From: Sphaeroforma arctica JP610
Taxonomy: Eukaryota; Opisthokonta; Ichthyosporea; Ichthyophonida
DNA length: 23,136 bases
Direction: 5' to 3'
Assembly (NCBI RefSeq): GCF_001186125.1
Contig: NW_014040437.1
Coordinates: 46,627-69,762 of the forward strand
Under the pieces are notes generated by a model. The model saw nothing but the letters and a program-made list of their open reading frames with translations. It had not been told where the DNA came from and did no database searches. Below, piece after piece: positions 1-9,039 of the stretch. Both the position numbers and the translations under genes were made by a program. Numbering within the stretch: position 1 is the stretch's first letter; each line of letters begins with the position of its first letter.

Positions 1-993
1 TAATTTCCATCGAAGTTTACACAACCACTTCTTCACCTGCTCGTCCACGTATGGTAGCCACCGGTCGGATACAAAGTTACACGTTGATCTGTGCATGTGC
101 ATCGCCTGTTCACGGGTTACCGGAATGGTAACTTCGCTCCCTTCCAGACGACATCGCGCCTTGTCAGCAATCTGCGTGTTCGCCTTTAAATCCTGTGCCA
201 GCCGTTGACGTACATCGGCGGGATCCGTCGTGTTCGGTGCCTGTCGTTGTGGGATGGGTTCGAGGAGCTCGTCAAGTTCTGTAGGGTCTATTGGTGCAAG
301 TGGAGATTGGATGCCGCCTATGTATAGACCCAAGCCTTTCAACATGTCTTGTCCCATAATGATGTCTATTCCTGCCGGTAAGTTCATCAATTCTAGTGAC
401 CCGTCGATAATCTTGGTCCCATACCGAATGGGTACCACTTCCGTCGTCCGCAGTCGAGGAGTTCGAACCGCCTTGTCAGCTAAGTATATGAATGACCCAG
501 GTGGTGCTGGAGTTATTGGGCGGCCGAGGAGGTCTGCGGATGTCTGTGAGATACAACTTCTGTTTGCTCCCGTGTCTAACAATGCTTTGAACGTACGTCC
601 ATTAACTTGCACTTGAATATAAACTCGTTTATCAGAAGACAGTAATGGGTCTTGTATCGCCATCACTTCCCTAATAGTATTAACAAATGTGAAGCTCATA
701 TCCGACTCAAACACACTCACATCTCACGCTTGATCGGTAACAGTCTCCCATACACCGTGGTTCTGGTCTGGTCCCAGTATTGTGTGCTCGAAGTCTTCCG
801 CGAGTATCGTGTTGATGTGTACCTCTGTAGCTGCTGATGGTGGTACAAAACTGTCATCGTTTGTAATCGCGTTCACCTGTACAAGCGGAGTCGGGCGTGT
901 AGTGACCAAGTCTTTGCCTGGGTTGTTGGGCTGTCCCTGTCGTAAGCAGACGGTCTGTGTGCCGGTTGTGCGTCTCGTGATGTGCGGTTGGTG
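1..993 (-). pseudogene. Retropepsin and start of pol, -1 frame to gag, interrupted by UGA at 726-724
   Basis: The frame opens after a TGA at 996-994 and runs to the window edge, broken only by TGA at 726-724. After that stop it encodes an aspartic protease: a segment reading ALLDTGANRSCIS (catalytic D-T-G-A) at about 580-540, and a downstream IDIIMGQDML block around 380-345 that matches the second conserved retropepsin strand (hydrophobic-hydrophobic-G-x-D). The protease would cut Gag-Pol. The last 80 or so residues lead toward a reverse transcriptase outside the window. Pol is reached from gag only by a -1 shift within 993-873, a usual arrangement for Ty3/gypsy elements; no clear slippery heptamer was identified. 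The UGA may be an inactivating mutation or a readthrough site. The former is more likely, so it is typed as a pseudogene. Confidence 0.68.
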
Positions 994-2222
994 TCATACG
1001 GCCGCGCCCTGCCGTCCGTACCCCCTGGGGGCAACGCTCGGAAATTGTGACATCGCGAAATATGATGTAAAGCTGGCGGTGCTTGTGCCTGACATCCAGC
1101 ACACGTTGTAGGTAATGTCGGCTGGGGTCGCTGTGCCCAGTTCTGTGACTGTCGTCGAACCGTCTGCGGGTTAGGGCGGCTATTGGTGTAGTCACGAGCC
1201 CCATTACTTGGTGGGCCTTTGCGACTATTACGGTTTTGGAATCGTGCCGCAGTGCGCTGCTGTGCGTCCTGAATGTCGGGACTCAACAACTGTAGAAGTT
1301 CGCGAGTCTTCATTAACTGCCATTTGGGATGCAACTGTAGAGTGCGTTCATACGTACGGCCGTTGAGAGATTCCTCTAACAGTTGAACAATGCAATGGTT
1401 TAACAAATTCTGTTGGAAATCTGCATCTGTCTGGCACCATTCATGTGCCCTCCTGGATTCTTCATGAGCTGTGTCATTTGTTCCATGATGGGGGTATGCA
1501 TTTCGACTGTGGCCCTTGGCAAGCTTACGAAACGCGGGATCAACAGTGGCTTGCGTCTCATGTGAGCAAATCTGTTCGATTTGTAGTTGTGGCGTCCACA
1601 TCTTCAATCGATCAGATTTGTCACGTATGTATTCCAATGTTGACTTCTCAGCCTTAAAGTAAGATATAGCCTTGTGGAACCATGTAAGGCTCCAACTCTC
1701 ATCTAACCCTGCGATCTGCGCGTTCTTAAAAGCCTCCAGTAGAGCCCCTCTCGTATCCCGTTCCATGATGTCATGGAGGTGGTATCTATTCGAGGGCCAG
1801 TCGGGCCATGTACGTGGTGATGGTCCCGGACGCTTTTCCACTGGTCGGGACTCTAGCGTGGCTCGAAGTATTTCAATCGCACCTTTAAGGGCTTCAGCTC
1901 GAGCCGTATTATTATCCTCTATTGCTTGGCATAACTCGTCGCTCAGGTGTAGTATACGTGCATGTAACCTCTGTCGACTATTCTCAATACTCGCCGATGT
2001 GGGTGGAGGTGCGAGCGACGTTGTCTCCGTTCGCTTGGGAGTCTGTACATGCTCACTGGCGGCTTCCCTCTCGAACGACTGTCGCTGTTGATGTTGGAGA
2101 TAGGTCGTGCTCATCTGGTCTTGCCTATTCTTGAGCGCTTCCTTCCCATGTGGGTTTTGCTTGGCCAACACTTGCTCACGTGCGAATTCTTGGAATGACG
2201 GAGCCTCCTCTAGAGACGACAA
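873..2222 (-). CDS. Gag-like capsid/nucleocapsid polyprotein of the Ty3/gypsy-like element
   Basis: This is an open frame of about 449 codons. The frame is open from a TAG just upstream of 2222 but has no ATG there; the first in-frame ATG is at 2114, so the true start is uncertain (2114 would give about 413 residues). The N-terminal third is charged, Gln-rich and probably helical or coiled-coil. The middle (around ESWSLTWFHKAISYF and HCIVQLLEESLNGRTYER) resembles a retrotransposon gag core. The C-terminal part is basic and Asn/Arg-rich and contains a zinc-knuckle-like motif at 1103-1050 spaced C-x2-C-x8-H-x4-C, four residues longer than the canonical C-x2-C-x4-H-x4-C. It would package element RNA into particles. 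It overlaps the protease frame by 121 nt in the -1 register. It could be a domesticated or decaying copy; the frame itself is unbroken. Confidence 0.66.
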   Translation of the reverse strand: MSSLEEAPSFQEFAREQVLAKQNPHGKEALKNRQDQMSTTYLQHQQRQSFEREAASEHVQTPKRTETTSLAPPPTSASIENSRQRLHARILHLSDELCQAIEDNNTARAEALKGAIEILRATLESRPVEKRPGPSPRTWPDWPSNRYHLHDIMERDTRGALLEAFKNAQIAGLDESWSLTWFHKAISYFKAEKSTLEYIRDKSDRLKMWTPQLQIEQICSHETQATVDPAFRKLAKGHSRNAYPHHGTNDTAHEESRRAHEWCQTDADFQQNLLNHCIVQLLEESLNGRTYERTLQLHPKWQLMKTRELLQLLSPDIQDAQQRTAARFQNRNSRKGPPSNGARDYTNSRPNPQTVRRQSQNWAQRPQPTLPTTCAGCQAQAPPALHHISRCHNFRALPPGGTDGRARPYDTNRTSRDAQPAHRPSAYDRDSPTTQAKTWSLHARLRLYR

Positions 2223-2271
2223 GGTATCTTTCTCCGAGTAATTGAACTAGCCAACCTAGTGGGTTCGTTGA

Positions 2272-2353
2272 TTCAGTCATTCACTTAATTTATTACAAAA
2301 CCAGAAAGGTCGCGAGTTGGAAGTACTAGAATGTTTGCTTCAGTCATTCACTT
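2272..2353. repeat. 15-bp direct repeat flanking possible LTR polyadenylation signals
   Basis: The 15-mer TTCAGTCATTCACTT occurs exactly at 2272-2286 and 2339-2353. Each copy is followed within a few bases by TTTATT, which is AATAAA on the minus strand. This lies immediately upstream of gag and could be part of the R/U5 segment of the element's 5' LTR. That reading is an inference because the partner LTR is not in the window. Confidence 0.45.
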
Positions 2354-2357
2354 TATT

Positions 2358-3849
2358 TTTTGTGTAGTCAAAACCGAGTAAAGTTCAGTAAAGAGTGTCA
2401 TGTCTGGAAAAAGTAAACTCAGTCAGAAGTGTCGTTATGACCGGCGCGCCTGCTGTATTTATTGAGAACGAAGGTTGGAAAAGTCACTGAATGTACACAG
2501 TCTCAATTCTATCAATGGAAACGTACTGAAATATTGATCAAAGTATATTTAACTACAATTCCACCTTATAATGTATATTTATTGACTTTTTCGTGCAACA
2601 TTTGCTTCAAATTTGAATTATAGAGCCTTCGTTTATATGGGTTTTTTTTAACGAACAAATGCGTTGAGGGGAGGGGGGGTTCCAAATCATACAAGAGTTG
2701 CGCATTTTTTAATACTACTCTACGATAGGCAGAAAGCAAAATTCCACAGATAAAACTATCGCGTTGAGTTACACCGCCTACTCTAAGGCTTTATGTAGTA
2801 GCATTGTCAGAGAGGTGGTATTTCATCCGTGGTACTATATATCTCAATTGCTCGTCAGCTCTAGCAGGACTTGGCATTGAACCATTGAAAATAGTAACTG
2901 TAGCATCTGTTTTGTCCTATGCGACAATCGCTAAGTTCCAATGTGCTTTTTATGGTTCCACGGGGTCAACACAGATACCGTTTTAGAAACGTGTGCAGGT
3001 CTCCTGAGCCGTATGCTTTCTGCCCTACGGCCTACGGTACCTGTATAAGTCCTTCATCCATATTCTACGTGCATCAGCATCACAGAGGCAAACAACACGA
3101 GAGGAATATTTGTGAGAAATTGTAGAATATCCCGGATATTAGCGAGTCTTTGATCCATTCCCGTGGATTGCAGCATCCAGTGAGAAGAAATATGCTGATG
3201 CGGGTTCGCTGCTGAATCGACACAGCTAGTAAAAAAGGGCACGATAAGAACAAATAGACCATAGTTCTATAGGTAGCGAGGGACTCGTCATTATGCTGGA
3301 ATGGTCTATGCTGGTCTTTAATTTTTTAACTTGAGCGGGGCGGTGCACGTATCGGAGAGTTGCTCGTTTGTGAATGGCTAGCGCCTCTCCAAGAATATGG
3401 GGTAGGAAATCTTTCTTGTTCGTGCGGTCGGATTTGAATTAGAGTTCCGATTGAGCTTGTTTACCTGGGATGAAGAAGTAATATTCATAAGTAGCAACAT
3501 GCATGGATTGTAATTTATATGGGAAATTCCATGTCTATATTGCGTATGCAATGTAAGCTTCATAGAAAGTAAATAATTGGAGTACAAGGATACCGGTTGC
3601 GAGGATACCATAATAGATTATGAGTACATACACAGCAATATACAGAGTTTTTTTTTTGCGTTCGAATTGAAACGGAGTTCAGTCTCGGAGGCTGTTCTTC
3701 TACCCCAAATAGGAGTGGGATGTCCAGTGAGGTTTGGCTGTGCTGCACATCTCCAAACGACACTCAAGTCTTTCAGTTCCTTATATGTCACAAACAAAAC
3801 CGGAAGTCATGGTCGCTTTGGACCGTCATGAAGCGCCTCACTACCTCCT
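2358..3849. other. AT-rich interelement DNA, no gene recognised
   Basis: About 1.5 kb without any coding frame that could be recognised. Short open frames occur on both strands (for example 3378-3611 minus and 3577-3831 plus) but none shows a domain, a coherent composition or splice signals. The right part may include an unrecognisable 5' portion of the copia-like element that follows. Confidence 0.5.
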
Positions 3850-3949
3850 TAAGTGTTGTACGTTCTGTTATACAGTCTTAGCGATACTATTATCTCTCAC
3901 GTTCCAAATAAAGGCATAGATAACACAGCTATCGACAACTTGTATCATC

Positions 3950-4132
3950 TTGCCCTCAAATTCCAAAGTGTTAATCAACTTGCGCCTAAAGAGAATCTGT
4001 CTGGCGTTAATGCATTCCAAGCCACGACCGCTCATGATGCACGATATGTGTCCATTATGCGACAAACCAGTCCATGGCACCTTCGGTTGCCCTTTATCAA
4101 TCTACCGCAATTTTAGTCCAATAGTCACATAG
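3950..4132 (+). pseudogene. Copia-like gag fragment with canonical CCHC zinc knuckle
   Basis: The frame contains CPLCDKPVHGTFGC at 4049-4090, an exact C-x2-C-x4-H-x4-C nucleocapsid zinc knuckle. In another frame (3853-4116) the preceding sequence reads as a gag-like helical stretch ending near the knuckle, so a frameshift probably separates the two. Just downstream (4135-4190, yet another frame) lies WCTVDSKTYKCGECKRN, which resembles the second Cys/His cluster some copia Gag proteins carry. The knuckle would bind element RNA. The frame ends at a stop 14 codons after the knuckle. Confidence 0.62.
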
Positions 4133-4389
4133 GCAAGTGGTGTACCGTTGATAGCAAAACCTATAAATGTGGTGAATGCAAGCGCAACGAACATAATGAT
4201 ACACCGTATCTCCAGTCACGATACGGCGTCCTTCACGCCCGTGCTACACCACCACTCACCCTCACTCCTTTCAATACTTCTAACAAATACCCCAGCACAG
4301 CTCATTTTAAATGTCATTAAGAAATTGATACATTTTTACAACGGAATACAGGACCCACAACGACAACCCCCCTCTTGACCGCATCCTTA

Positions 4390-4473
4390 ACTGTCTCCGG
4401 CGCAACGGTGCATATCAAAACAGCTTCAGATGATGTACAGGGTATAGAGTACAAAAAAATATTGTCTTCCTAA
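4390..4473 (+). pseudogene. Copia-like protease core remnant (SGATVHI, catalytic Asp lost)
   Basis: The frame starting at 4390 reads TVSGATVHIKTASDDVQ. Copia proteases have D-S-G-A-(T/S)-x-H-(I/M) at the active site. Here all of that motif is present except the catalytic Asp, which is Val. The frame stops at TAA 4471-4473. Position between the gag knuckles and the gag-pre-integrase motif is as expected for copia. An aspartic protease without this Asp would be inactive. Confidence 0.55.
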
Positions 4474-4918
4474 CAAGTCTCAGTCTACACTCCACCACAA
4501 AGGCATCCTCCCAGTGCTCGGCAGACTCCTCATCCCGCCCCAGGCTTCCCAAAACATACCCTTCGTGCACCTTTTTTAACGCAACGGATTCATGAGGTTA
4601 AAACCACTCCTAGGTCTAAGCCTAGAACAGACAATTGCAAACCCAACTCGACCTCGCTCCAGCAACATGTCGTCGGCAATGTTGATATCGATCTTTTCGT
4701 GTGTGCAAACAACGCACAGGTTTCAACGTATTGCAGCTTCGAGCCAGGCCCCCTCTTCAGGACACTTTCAAACAGTCTTAGCATCAGCAGCCTACTCACC
4801 CCTATCGTAATAAACCGTTTACCAAAATAACCTAAACGCCAAAAATGAGTTTGATACTGCAATCTTATCAGTAGGGATAATCATCACACAGTAAACTTAT
4901 CCGCAAACACTGAAGCAA

Positions 4919-5092
4919 CTACACTCTCACGTCGAAACTAATGAACGTCATACAGTGCCAAAAACGGCAGAAATCCTTTCAGGGAAAGCACAATATGTTT
5001 TGGCGCGCCCGAAACTACTCAGCTTCTGCACGCCATGTGTCCAAGGAAAAATGCAATGGTGCCCCAATTCATGCGACCAAAGAACAAAATAG
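4919..5092 (+). pseudogene. Copia-like gag-pre-integrase domain remnant
   Basis: The frame opening at 4919 begins LHSHVETNERH and runs to a segment reading CTPCVQGKMQWCP at about 5027-5065. The pattern His... C-x2-C-x2-G-K is the HHCC-type zinc domain that precedes copia integrases (gag_pre-integrs family). The frame ends at TAG 5090-5092 and the integrase continues in another frame. Confidence 0.58.
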
Positions 5093-5105
5093 CCCATCAA
5101 TTGTT

Positions 5106-5337
5106 GGGACAGTTTTCCCTGTCGACCTCTAGACCGGCCTACCAAGTACATCAGGTGGATACACTTGGTATATCAAGTTCGTTGACGCGAAATATGATTA
5201 TGCCCTTCGTCAATCCTCTTTAAGCACAAAGACGACTCTAGTGATATTCTAGATTATTTCTAAACATACGTGGGTACGGACTACCTTACAGCCCAACGTG
5301 AGTTGAAAGCCGCGGCGAGTTCATATCTAAAGAATAG
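5106..5337 (+). pseudogene. Copia-like integrase core remnant
   Basis: Frame 3 from 5106 reads PVDL, a stop at 5130-5132, then PSTSGGYTWYIKFVDAKYDY and a Lys/Thr-rich tail to a stop near 5252. This matches the first strands of a copia DDE integrase, where the first catalytic Asp lies in a D-L-x-G-P context followed by (S/T)-x-G-G-x-x-Y. About 60 codons later, in frame 1, VESRGEFISKE (5302-5334) resembles the second catalytic block (normally R-S/T-D-N-G-x-E-F), with the Asp-Asn pair lost. The roughly 60-residue spacing fits the family. The enzyme would insert element cDNA into chromosomes; this copy cannot. Confidence 0.6.
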
Positions 5338-5340
5338 CAA

Positions 5341-6329
5341 CTATGCGTGTGATGGTGCAACGCCACATACTTATATTGGATCAGAAATGTAGTTTTGAGA
5401 ATGTTACCTTGTGAAGAACAATATCTAAGCATATATGATGGTTTGGCTTTGAAAATGTTAGCATAATTGACATCTCCCAATCTGTTGCGATAGAAGGATA
5501 CGGATGCGCCAAGCAATGGTAACTTTTAAACTCTCAAATTGGACATGTGAGAACTTAGCTATATAAAGAGCCATTGGCTGCAGGAGGGCTGTGGTGGAGA
5601 GACAGATCATGAAGCAAGTCTGGACTGAATGGTACAATTAGTGTCTATGAAGACACTGATAAAGTCAATTTAAGAGAGTCTACTTCAGTAGTGAACTGTG
5701 CAATCAAAGAGGGTTGTACTATTGTAAAAGTGGTTCCCTCCCGAAAACCTCTGTGCATTAATTAACCCAAAACAAGCGGAACAGTGCATGAAACAAACAC
5801 ATTTTTATGAAACACCTGATAGAATGCGCCAAAAAAGGTTCTATTCTAAACTATTGACTAAATTCTTAGTATCGGCCAGCTCATCTGCATATAATGTGTT
5901 TTACAAATTTGACGAAATACATGTCACTAGATGTTCTTCACACACTCACTTATAGTCACTATTGACTATATGTATGTACCATGTACCAAATAAAAAAAAC
6001 ACTCGTTCCATTGTTTCTGTTTTGTATTTTTCTTGAAGTATGTATCGAATATATATTATTGAATTGAGAAACTAAGTCCAACAAGTACATGTATATTTTA
6101 GAGCTTTCAGTTTCCACAGCCCGCGACGTCCCGGCCGTCATTTGTTTTCAAAAACAGCTACTCCACATTCCTGTACACATTGTGGAGAACATAGTCTGGA
6201 CCGACGGCGCTTGTAACTTGTACAACTAAATACAGCGGAATGTCTACATCTCGCCTGTTTCGCCGGGCGTGTTTATAGTAGAACATACCAAGTCTTGTTT
6301 ACATGTAGTCCTCTTGTCAGCATGGAGCA
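5341..6329. other. No gene recognised; possible unreadable tail of the copia remnant
   Basis: AT-rich stretch with only short open frames. A few lines between 5560 and 5760 have a weakly protein-like look in alternating frames, which could be the start of a decayed copia reverse transcriptase region, but no motif supports it. A plus-strand AATAAA with an A-run is near 5988. Confidence 0.45.
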
Positions 6330-6684
6330 CTACGCGTCGGACACCTTCTCCGATGCCTTCTCTGCTTGGGCTATTTCGTCCGCTTTCCTCTCCTCCACTC
6401 TCTTTTTCTCTGCACACTCTTTAACGTAATCGCGACAATGCTGCTTTATATGCAATTTGAACAGATCTTCTCGAGAGAACACCTCCTTGCAATTATCCCA
6501 GAGACAGGGATATGGTTGATTGCCTGTATGTGTGCACATATGTATTTCCAAATTATGTGTTGTGGAGAACATGCGCTCGCAGCCTTGCCATGAGCACGGA
6601 ATAACCAACGGCGCTTCGTACTTGATCTCTACGCCGTACTCGTCGTACTCTACTTTCCGCTTCGCCCTAGTCGCTGAGCACCAC
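6330..6684 (-). CDS. C2H2 zinc-finger protein, C-terminal exon, tandem CWCH2 type
   Basis: The frame encodes two C2H2 fingers, each C-x4-C-x12-H-x3-H: CSWQGCERMFSTTHNLEIHM and CLWDNCKEVFSREDLFKLH, joined by a TGEKP-like linker HTGNQPY. In both fingers a Trp sits two residues after the first Cys. That is the tandem CWCH2 pattern of GLI/ZIC-, PacC- and AEBP2-type factors, in which the two fingers pack together. Upstream is a basic AKRKVE stretch that could act in nuclear import; downstream is a charged, probably helical tail (ECAEKKRVEERKADEIAQAE) ending at TAG 6332-6330. No Met precedes the fingers before an in-frame stop, so this is a 3' exon. The likely acceptor is AACAACCAG before 6684. A nuclear nucleic-acid-binding role is inferred; the target is unknown. 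The upstream exons were not found. Confidence 0.72.
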
Positions 6685-6953
6685 CTGGTTGTTAAAGAGC
6701 GAGTGATAGAATAAACAGCTCGATATCAGCAGATGGATACACTAGGGGCAGCAACAGTTATTCTGGAACCTCGGCCCATGCCGGCGAGGACGAAATAACT
6801 AGGCATCAAGGTCGATCGATCGCATTCATCCTTGCAAATATGCATTCATGGCAGTAAGAAAACAGTCGTGAGAATAATTTGCACGCTGATACCAGTCCAA
6901 TCACAAATCTACCCACAATTCACGAACTTTAACACTTCCTGTGTAAAGCGTGC

Positions 6954-7570
6954 TGCAACTATCAGCTCATACACTGACCTTTAAAATTGGCATGAGATAA
7001 ACACATAAGTGCTCTCGAGATATGCACCTGTGCCAGGCAGCAGGGATGTAGACGGGGCATGCTTTAAAAATAACACATGTACACTCTCTTGCAGTAGCCG
7101 TAGGGTATGTATACATAACATGTGGTGGTGACATACATAGCAGATCTTTCGCCAACTATTAGCGCCTACACTGACCTTTAAGATTGGCATGAGATAATCA
7201 CATAAGTGCTCTCGCGATATGCTCCTGTGCCAGGCAGCAGGGATGTAGACGGGGCATGCTTTAAAAATAACACATGTACATTCTCTTGCAGTAGCCGTAG
7301 TGTATGTATACATAACATGTGGTGGTGGTGGTGACACACATAGCAGATCTTTTGCCAACTACTAGCTCCTACGCTGACCTTTAAGATTGGCATGAGATAA
7401 TCACATAAGTGCTCTCGCGATATGCACCTGTGCCAGGCAGCAGGGATGTAGACGGGGTATGCTATAAAAAATAGCACATGTACACAAAAAATAGCACATG
7501 TACACTCTCTTGCAGTAGCCGCCGGGTATTTACACATAACGTGTGGTGGTGATATATGTAGCAGATCTTT
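6954..7570. repeat. Three-copy tandem repeat, unit about 197-203 bp
   Basis: The block beginning CTGACCTTTAA recurs at 6974, 7171 and 7374. Copies are about 90% alike over their whole length. Copy 2 has an expanded GGT run near 7320; copy 3 has an internal duplication of an AAAAAATAGCACATGTACAC segment near 7470-7505. Open frames that cross the copies on the minus strand are repeats of each other and are not treated as genes. Confidence 0.9.
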
Positions 7571-8395
7571 GTATATTACAAAGCTTCATTGTGAATAAAG
7601 CAAAAACAACAAAGATGCAAATACGAGATCTAGCTGAGCCTGCATAGTACAAGTTGAACATCGCCCGCATATACACTGGGATTCAAATAACACCTTGAGC
7701 AAGACTATATAATGAGCCTGCCCTTCTCTATGCTATATATGGGAACAATCACCTCACAACGTGAAGATGAGAGTTAGCACAGCACTTCGAACAACCACTC
7801 CAGTGGCAGATTCCTTTATTACATATTGACTCATTTATGCATGTGAATTGACTAGGTGTTTATAGGTGGAAACAAACAGATCGATCCTGATAAAAACTAT
7901 TGGGCATATTCTTTTGAACTAAGGAGCGAGCAGTAAAAAGAATCCAACAGATAATGAGCGACAAAATATAAGCATGCTTGTCAGAGGCAACGTCTCTGTT
8001 CTCAGTCGACATGCGTACTACATATATTGTACACACACATATAAAATTGGTATCTCCATACATGGTACTATGTATATAGCACTATAATGCATATACAACC
8101 ACACCTACACATATATACGCCCGTATACTGGAAAGACGATAAAAATCAAGACTCATAGATTGTTCGATACGCTGCACTTTACATTTATACCTCCTTCACA
8201 ATTAAAATTGCTTAGCGTGTGTAAGATTAATGGAACTGTGTGAGAATTTGGATTAAGTCGTACAAAGAAACAATTAACCTACCCCAGTTGCAAATTGAGA
8301 TAACATTGACTAGTGGCCATAAAGATATGCAGCCTTTCGTGAAAAGGAACAAACCCTCTGTATATACAATGCTACCGATCACAATAAGCACTTAC
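7571..8395. other. No gene recognised
   Basis: AT-rich sequence between the 200-bp repeat and the candidate exon at 8396-8529. It holds AATAAA-like and TATA-rich stretches (8030-8130) and short open frames without recognisable features. If the gene at 8396-8992 continues, its further exons should lie here; one possible continuation right after the donor at 8395 was seen but is too weak to call. Confidence 0.4.
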
Positions 8396-8529
8396 TGGTT
8401 TCCAAGTGGTGTACTGGCGTGCAGTGCTTACAAACTGTACAGAAGTGTATGAAGGTGCTTTGTACCTTTGGTGCATGAATGCGTGATTCAAGTGCACAAA
8501 CTCCTGCATAGTTCAAGCGAGGAAATCTT
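8396..8529 (-). CDS. Candidate second exon of the mitochondrial-presequence gene
   Basis: On the minus strand a long T-rich tract ends in TTTTATAGCAG immediately before 8529, a strong acceptor. The frame that continues phase 2 from the upstream exon stays open for the whole 134 nt, until a consensus donor (GTAAGT) at 8395. The predicted piece begins RFPRLNYAGVCALES and includes a cluster FCTVCKHCTPVHH with three Cys and two His that could bind metal. The family was not recognised. Support is the matching phase and both splice sites; no homology is available. Confidence 0.4.
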
Positions 8530-8563
8530 CTGCTATAAAATTACAAAGATACAAAAAAATATA

Positions 8564-8631
8564 TACACACACACACACACACACGCACACACACACACAC
8601 ACACACACGCACACACACACACACACACACA
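8564..8631. repeat. (CA)n microsatellite
   Basis: About 34 CA units with two CG interruptions, bordered by TATA-rich sequence. It lies in the putative 149-nt intron between the exons ending at 8679 and starting at 8529. Confidence 0.97.
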
Positions 8632-8678
8632 TTTATATATATATAAAATTGGTCGGATCGCGTACCATTTGCACTCAC

Positions 8679-8992
8679 CTCTTTGGAGGCAGTGCCTCAA
8701 TAGTTCTCCTTTGTTTCTGTACTTGACTCATAGTGGCAGCTGCGCGTAAACCTAACACATTCGCTGACGATGAAGTATACGCATAACCACGTGCAGGTTG
8801 TTTACTCACGTGTGCACCAAAACCGCACCGAAGGGTGGTGGATGCAAATGATTTATTCACAGTTGTGGATGCAACGCCAGTACTGGCTGTAAAAGCCTGG
8901 TGTACAACATTCAGGTAACTATTGTTAGCACAGCGTGCAGAAGACACATTGCCAACACCTAGACCGGTGTGTACTGATCTGATCGTGCTCAT
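8679..8992 (-). CDS. First coding exon of a probable mitochondrial precursor protein
   Basis: The frame starts at an ATG at about 8992 (in-frame stop upstream, near 9045) and ends at a consensus donor AAGAG|GTGAGT at 8678 in phase 2. The 104 encoded residues contain no Asp or Glu until about residue 99, but many Arg, Lys, Ser, Thr and Ala, the typical composition of a matrix-targeting presequence. QPARGYAYTSS around residues 65-75 fits an R-3 type cleavage site (R-x-Y, then Ala). The following MSQVQKQRRTIEALPPK would then start the mature chain or be an internal initiation site. The function of the mature protein is unknown. The presequence call is by composition only. Confidence 0.5.
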
Positions 8993-9039
8993 AATACCTA
9001 TAGCAGGCTCAGTATATTGAGCCGAGTTCAAGTAAATAC

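Larger units (their letters stand above)
1..2357 (-). mobile_element. Ty3/gypsy-like LTR retrotransposon, 5' half, cut by left window edge
   Basis: On the minus strand a gag-like frame (2222-873) is followed by a retropepsin frame (from 993 leftward). This is the order of a Ty3/gypsy gag-pro-pol element whose reverse transcriptase would lie beyond position 1. To the right of gag, minus-strand AATAAA hexamers (2357-2352 and 2294-2289) and a 15-bp direct repeat (2272-2286, 2339-2353) sit where the 3' part of a 5' LTR and the leader would be expected. No second LTR is in the window, so the LTR borders and primer-binding site cannot be fixed. The right boundary given is only the outermost supporting signal. 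Assignment to Ty3/gypsy rests on the protease motifs and gene order; no reverse transcriptase is visible to confirm it. Confidence 0.7.
3850..5340 (+). mobile_element. Degenerate Ty1/copia-like retrotransposon remnant
   Basis: Motifs of a copia-type polyprotein occur in the correct order on the plus strand but in different frames with stops between them: gag CCHC knuckle (4049-4090, frame 2), a second Cys/His-type cluster (about 4135-4190, frame 1), protease core (4390-4473, frame 1), gag-pre-integrase zinc motif (4919-5089, frame 2), integrase core start with its first Asp (5106-5252, frame 3) and a GEFISKE block (5302-5334, frame 1). The order gag-PR-INT before RT is diagnostic of Ty1/copia rather than Ty3/gypsy. 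No reverse transcriptase or RNase H block could be recognised after 5340, and LTRs were not found. The copy is dead: frameshifts and stops separate every domain. Confidence 0.62.

Noticed and set aside
4560-4830. Plus-strand DIDLFVCANNAQ stretch as a DIRS-type RNase H
   Set aside because: Short resemblance only. The surrounding motifs (gag knuckle, S-G-A-T-V-H-I, C-x2-C-x2-G-K, integrase) place it in a copia element between protease and integrase, where no RNase H occurs.
6967-7537. Minus-strand frames encoding similar 60-125 residue peptides
   Set aside because: They are the 200-bp repeat read several times; no domain, and the frame is not maintained by the indels.
8468-8749. Plus-strand frame with a poly Thr-His tract
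   Set aside because: The tract is the translated CA microsatellite; the rest is antisense to the presequence exon.
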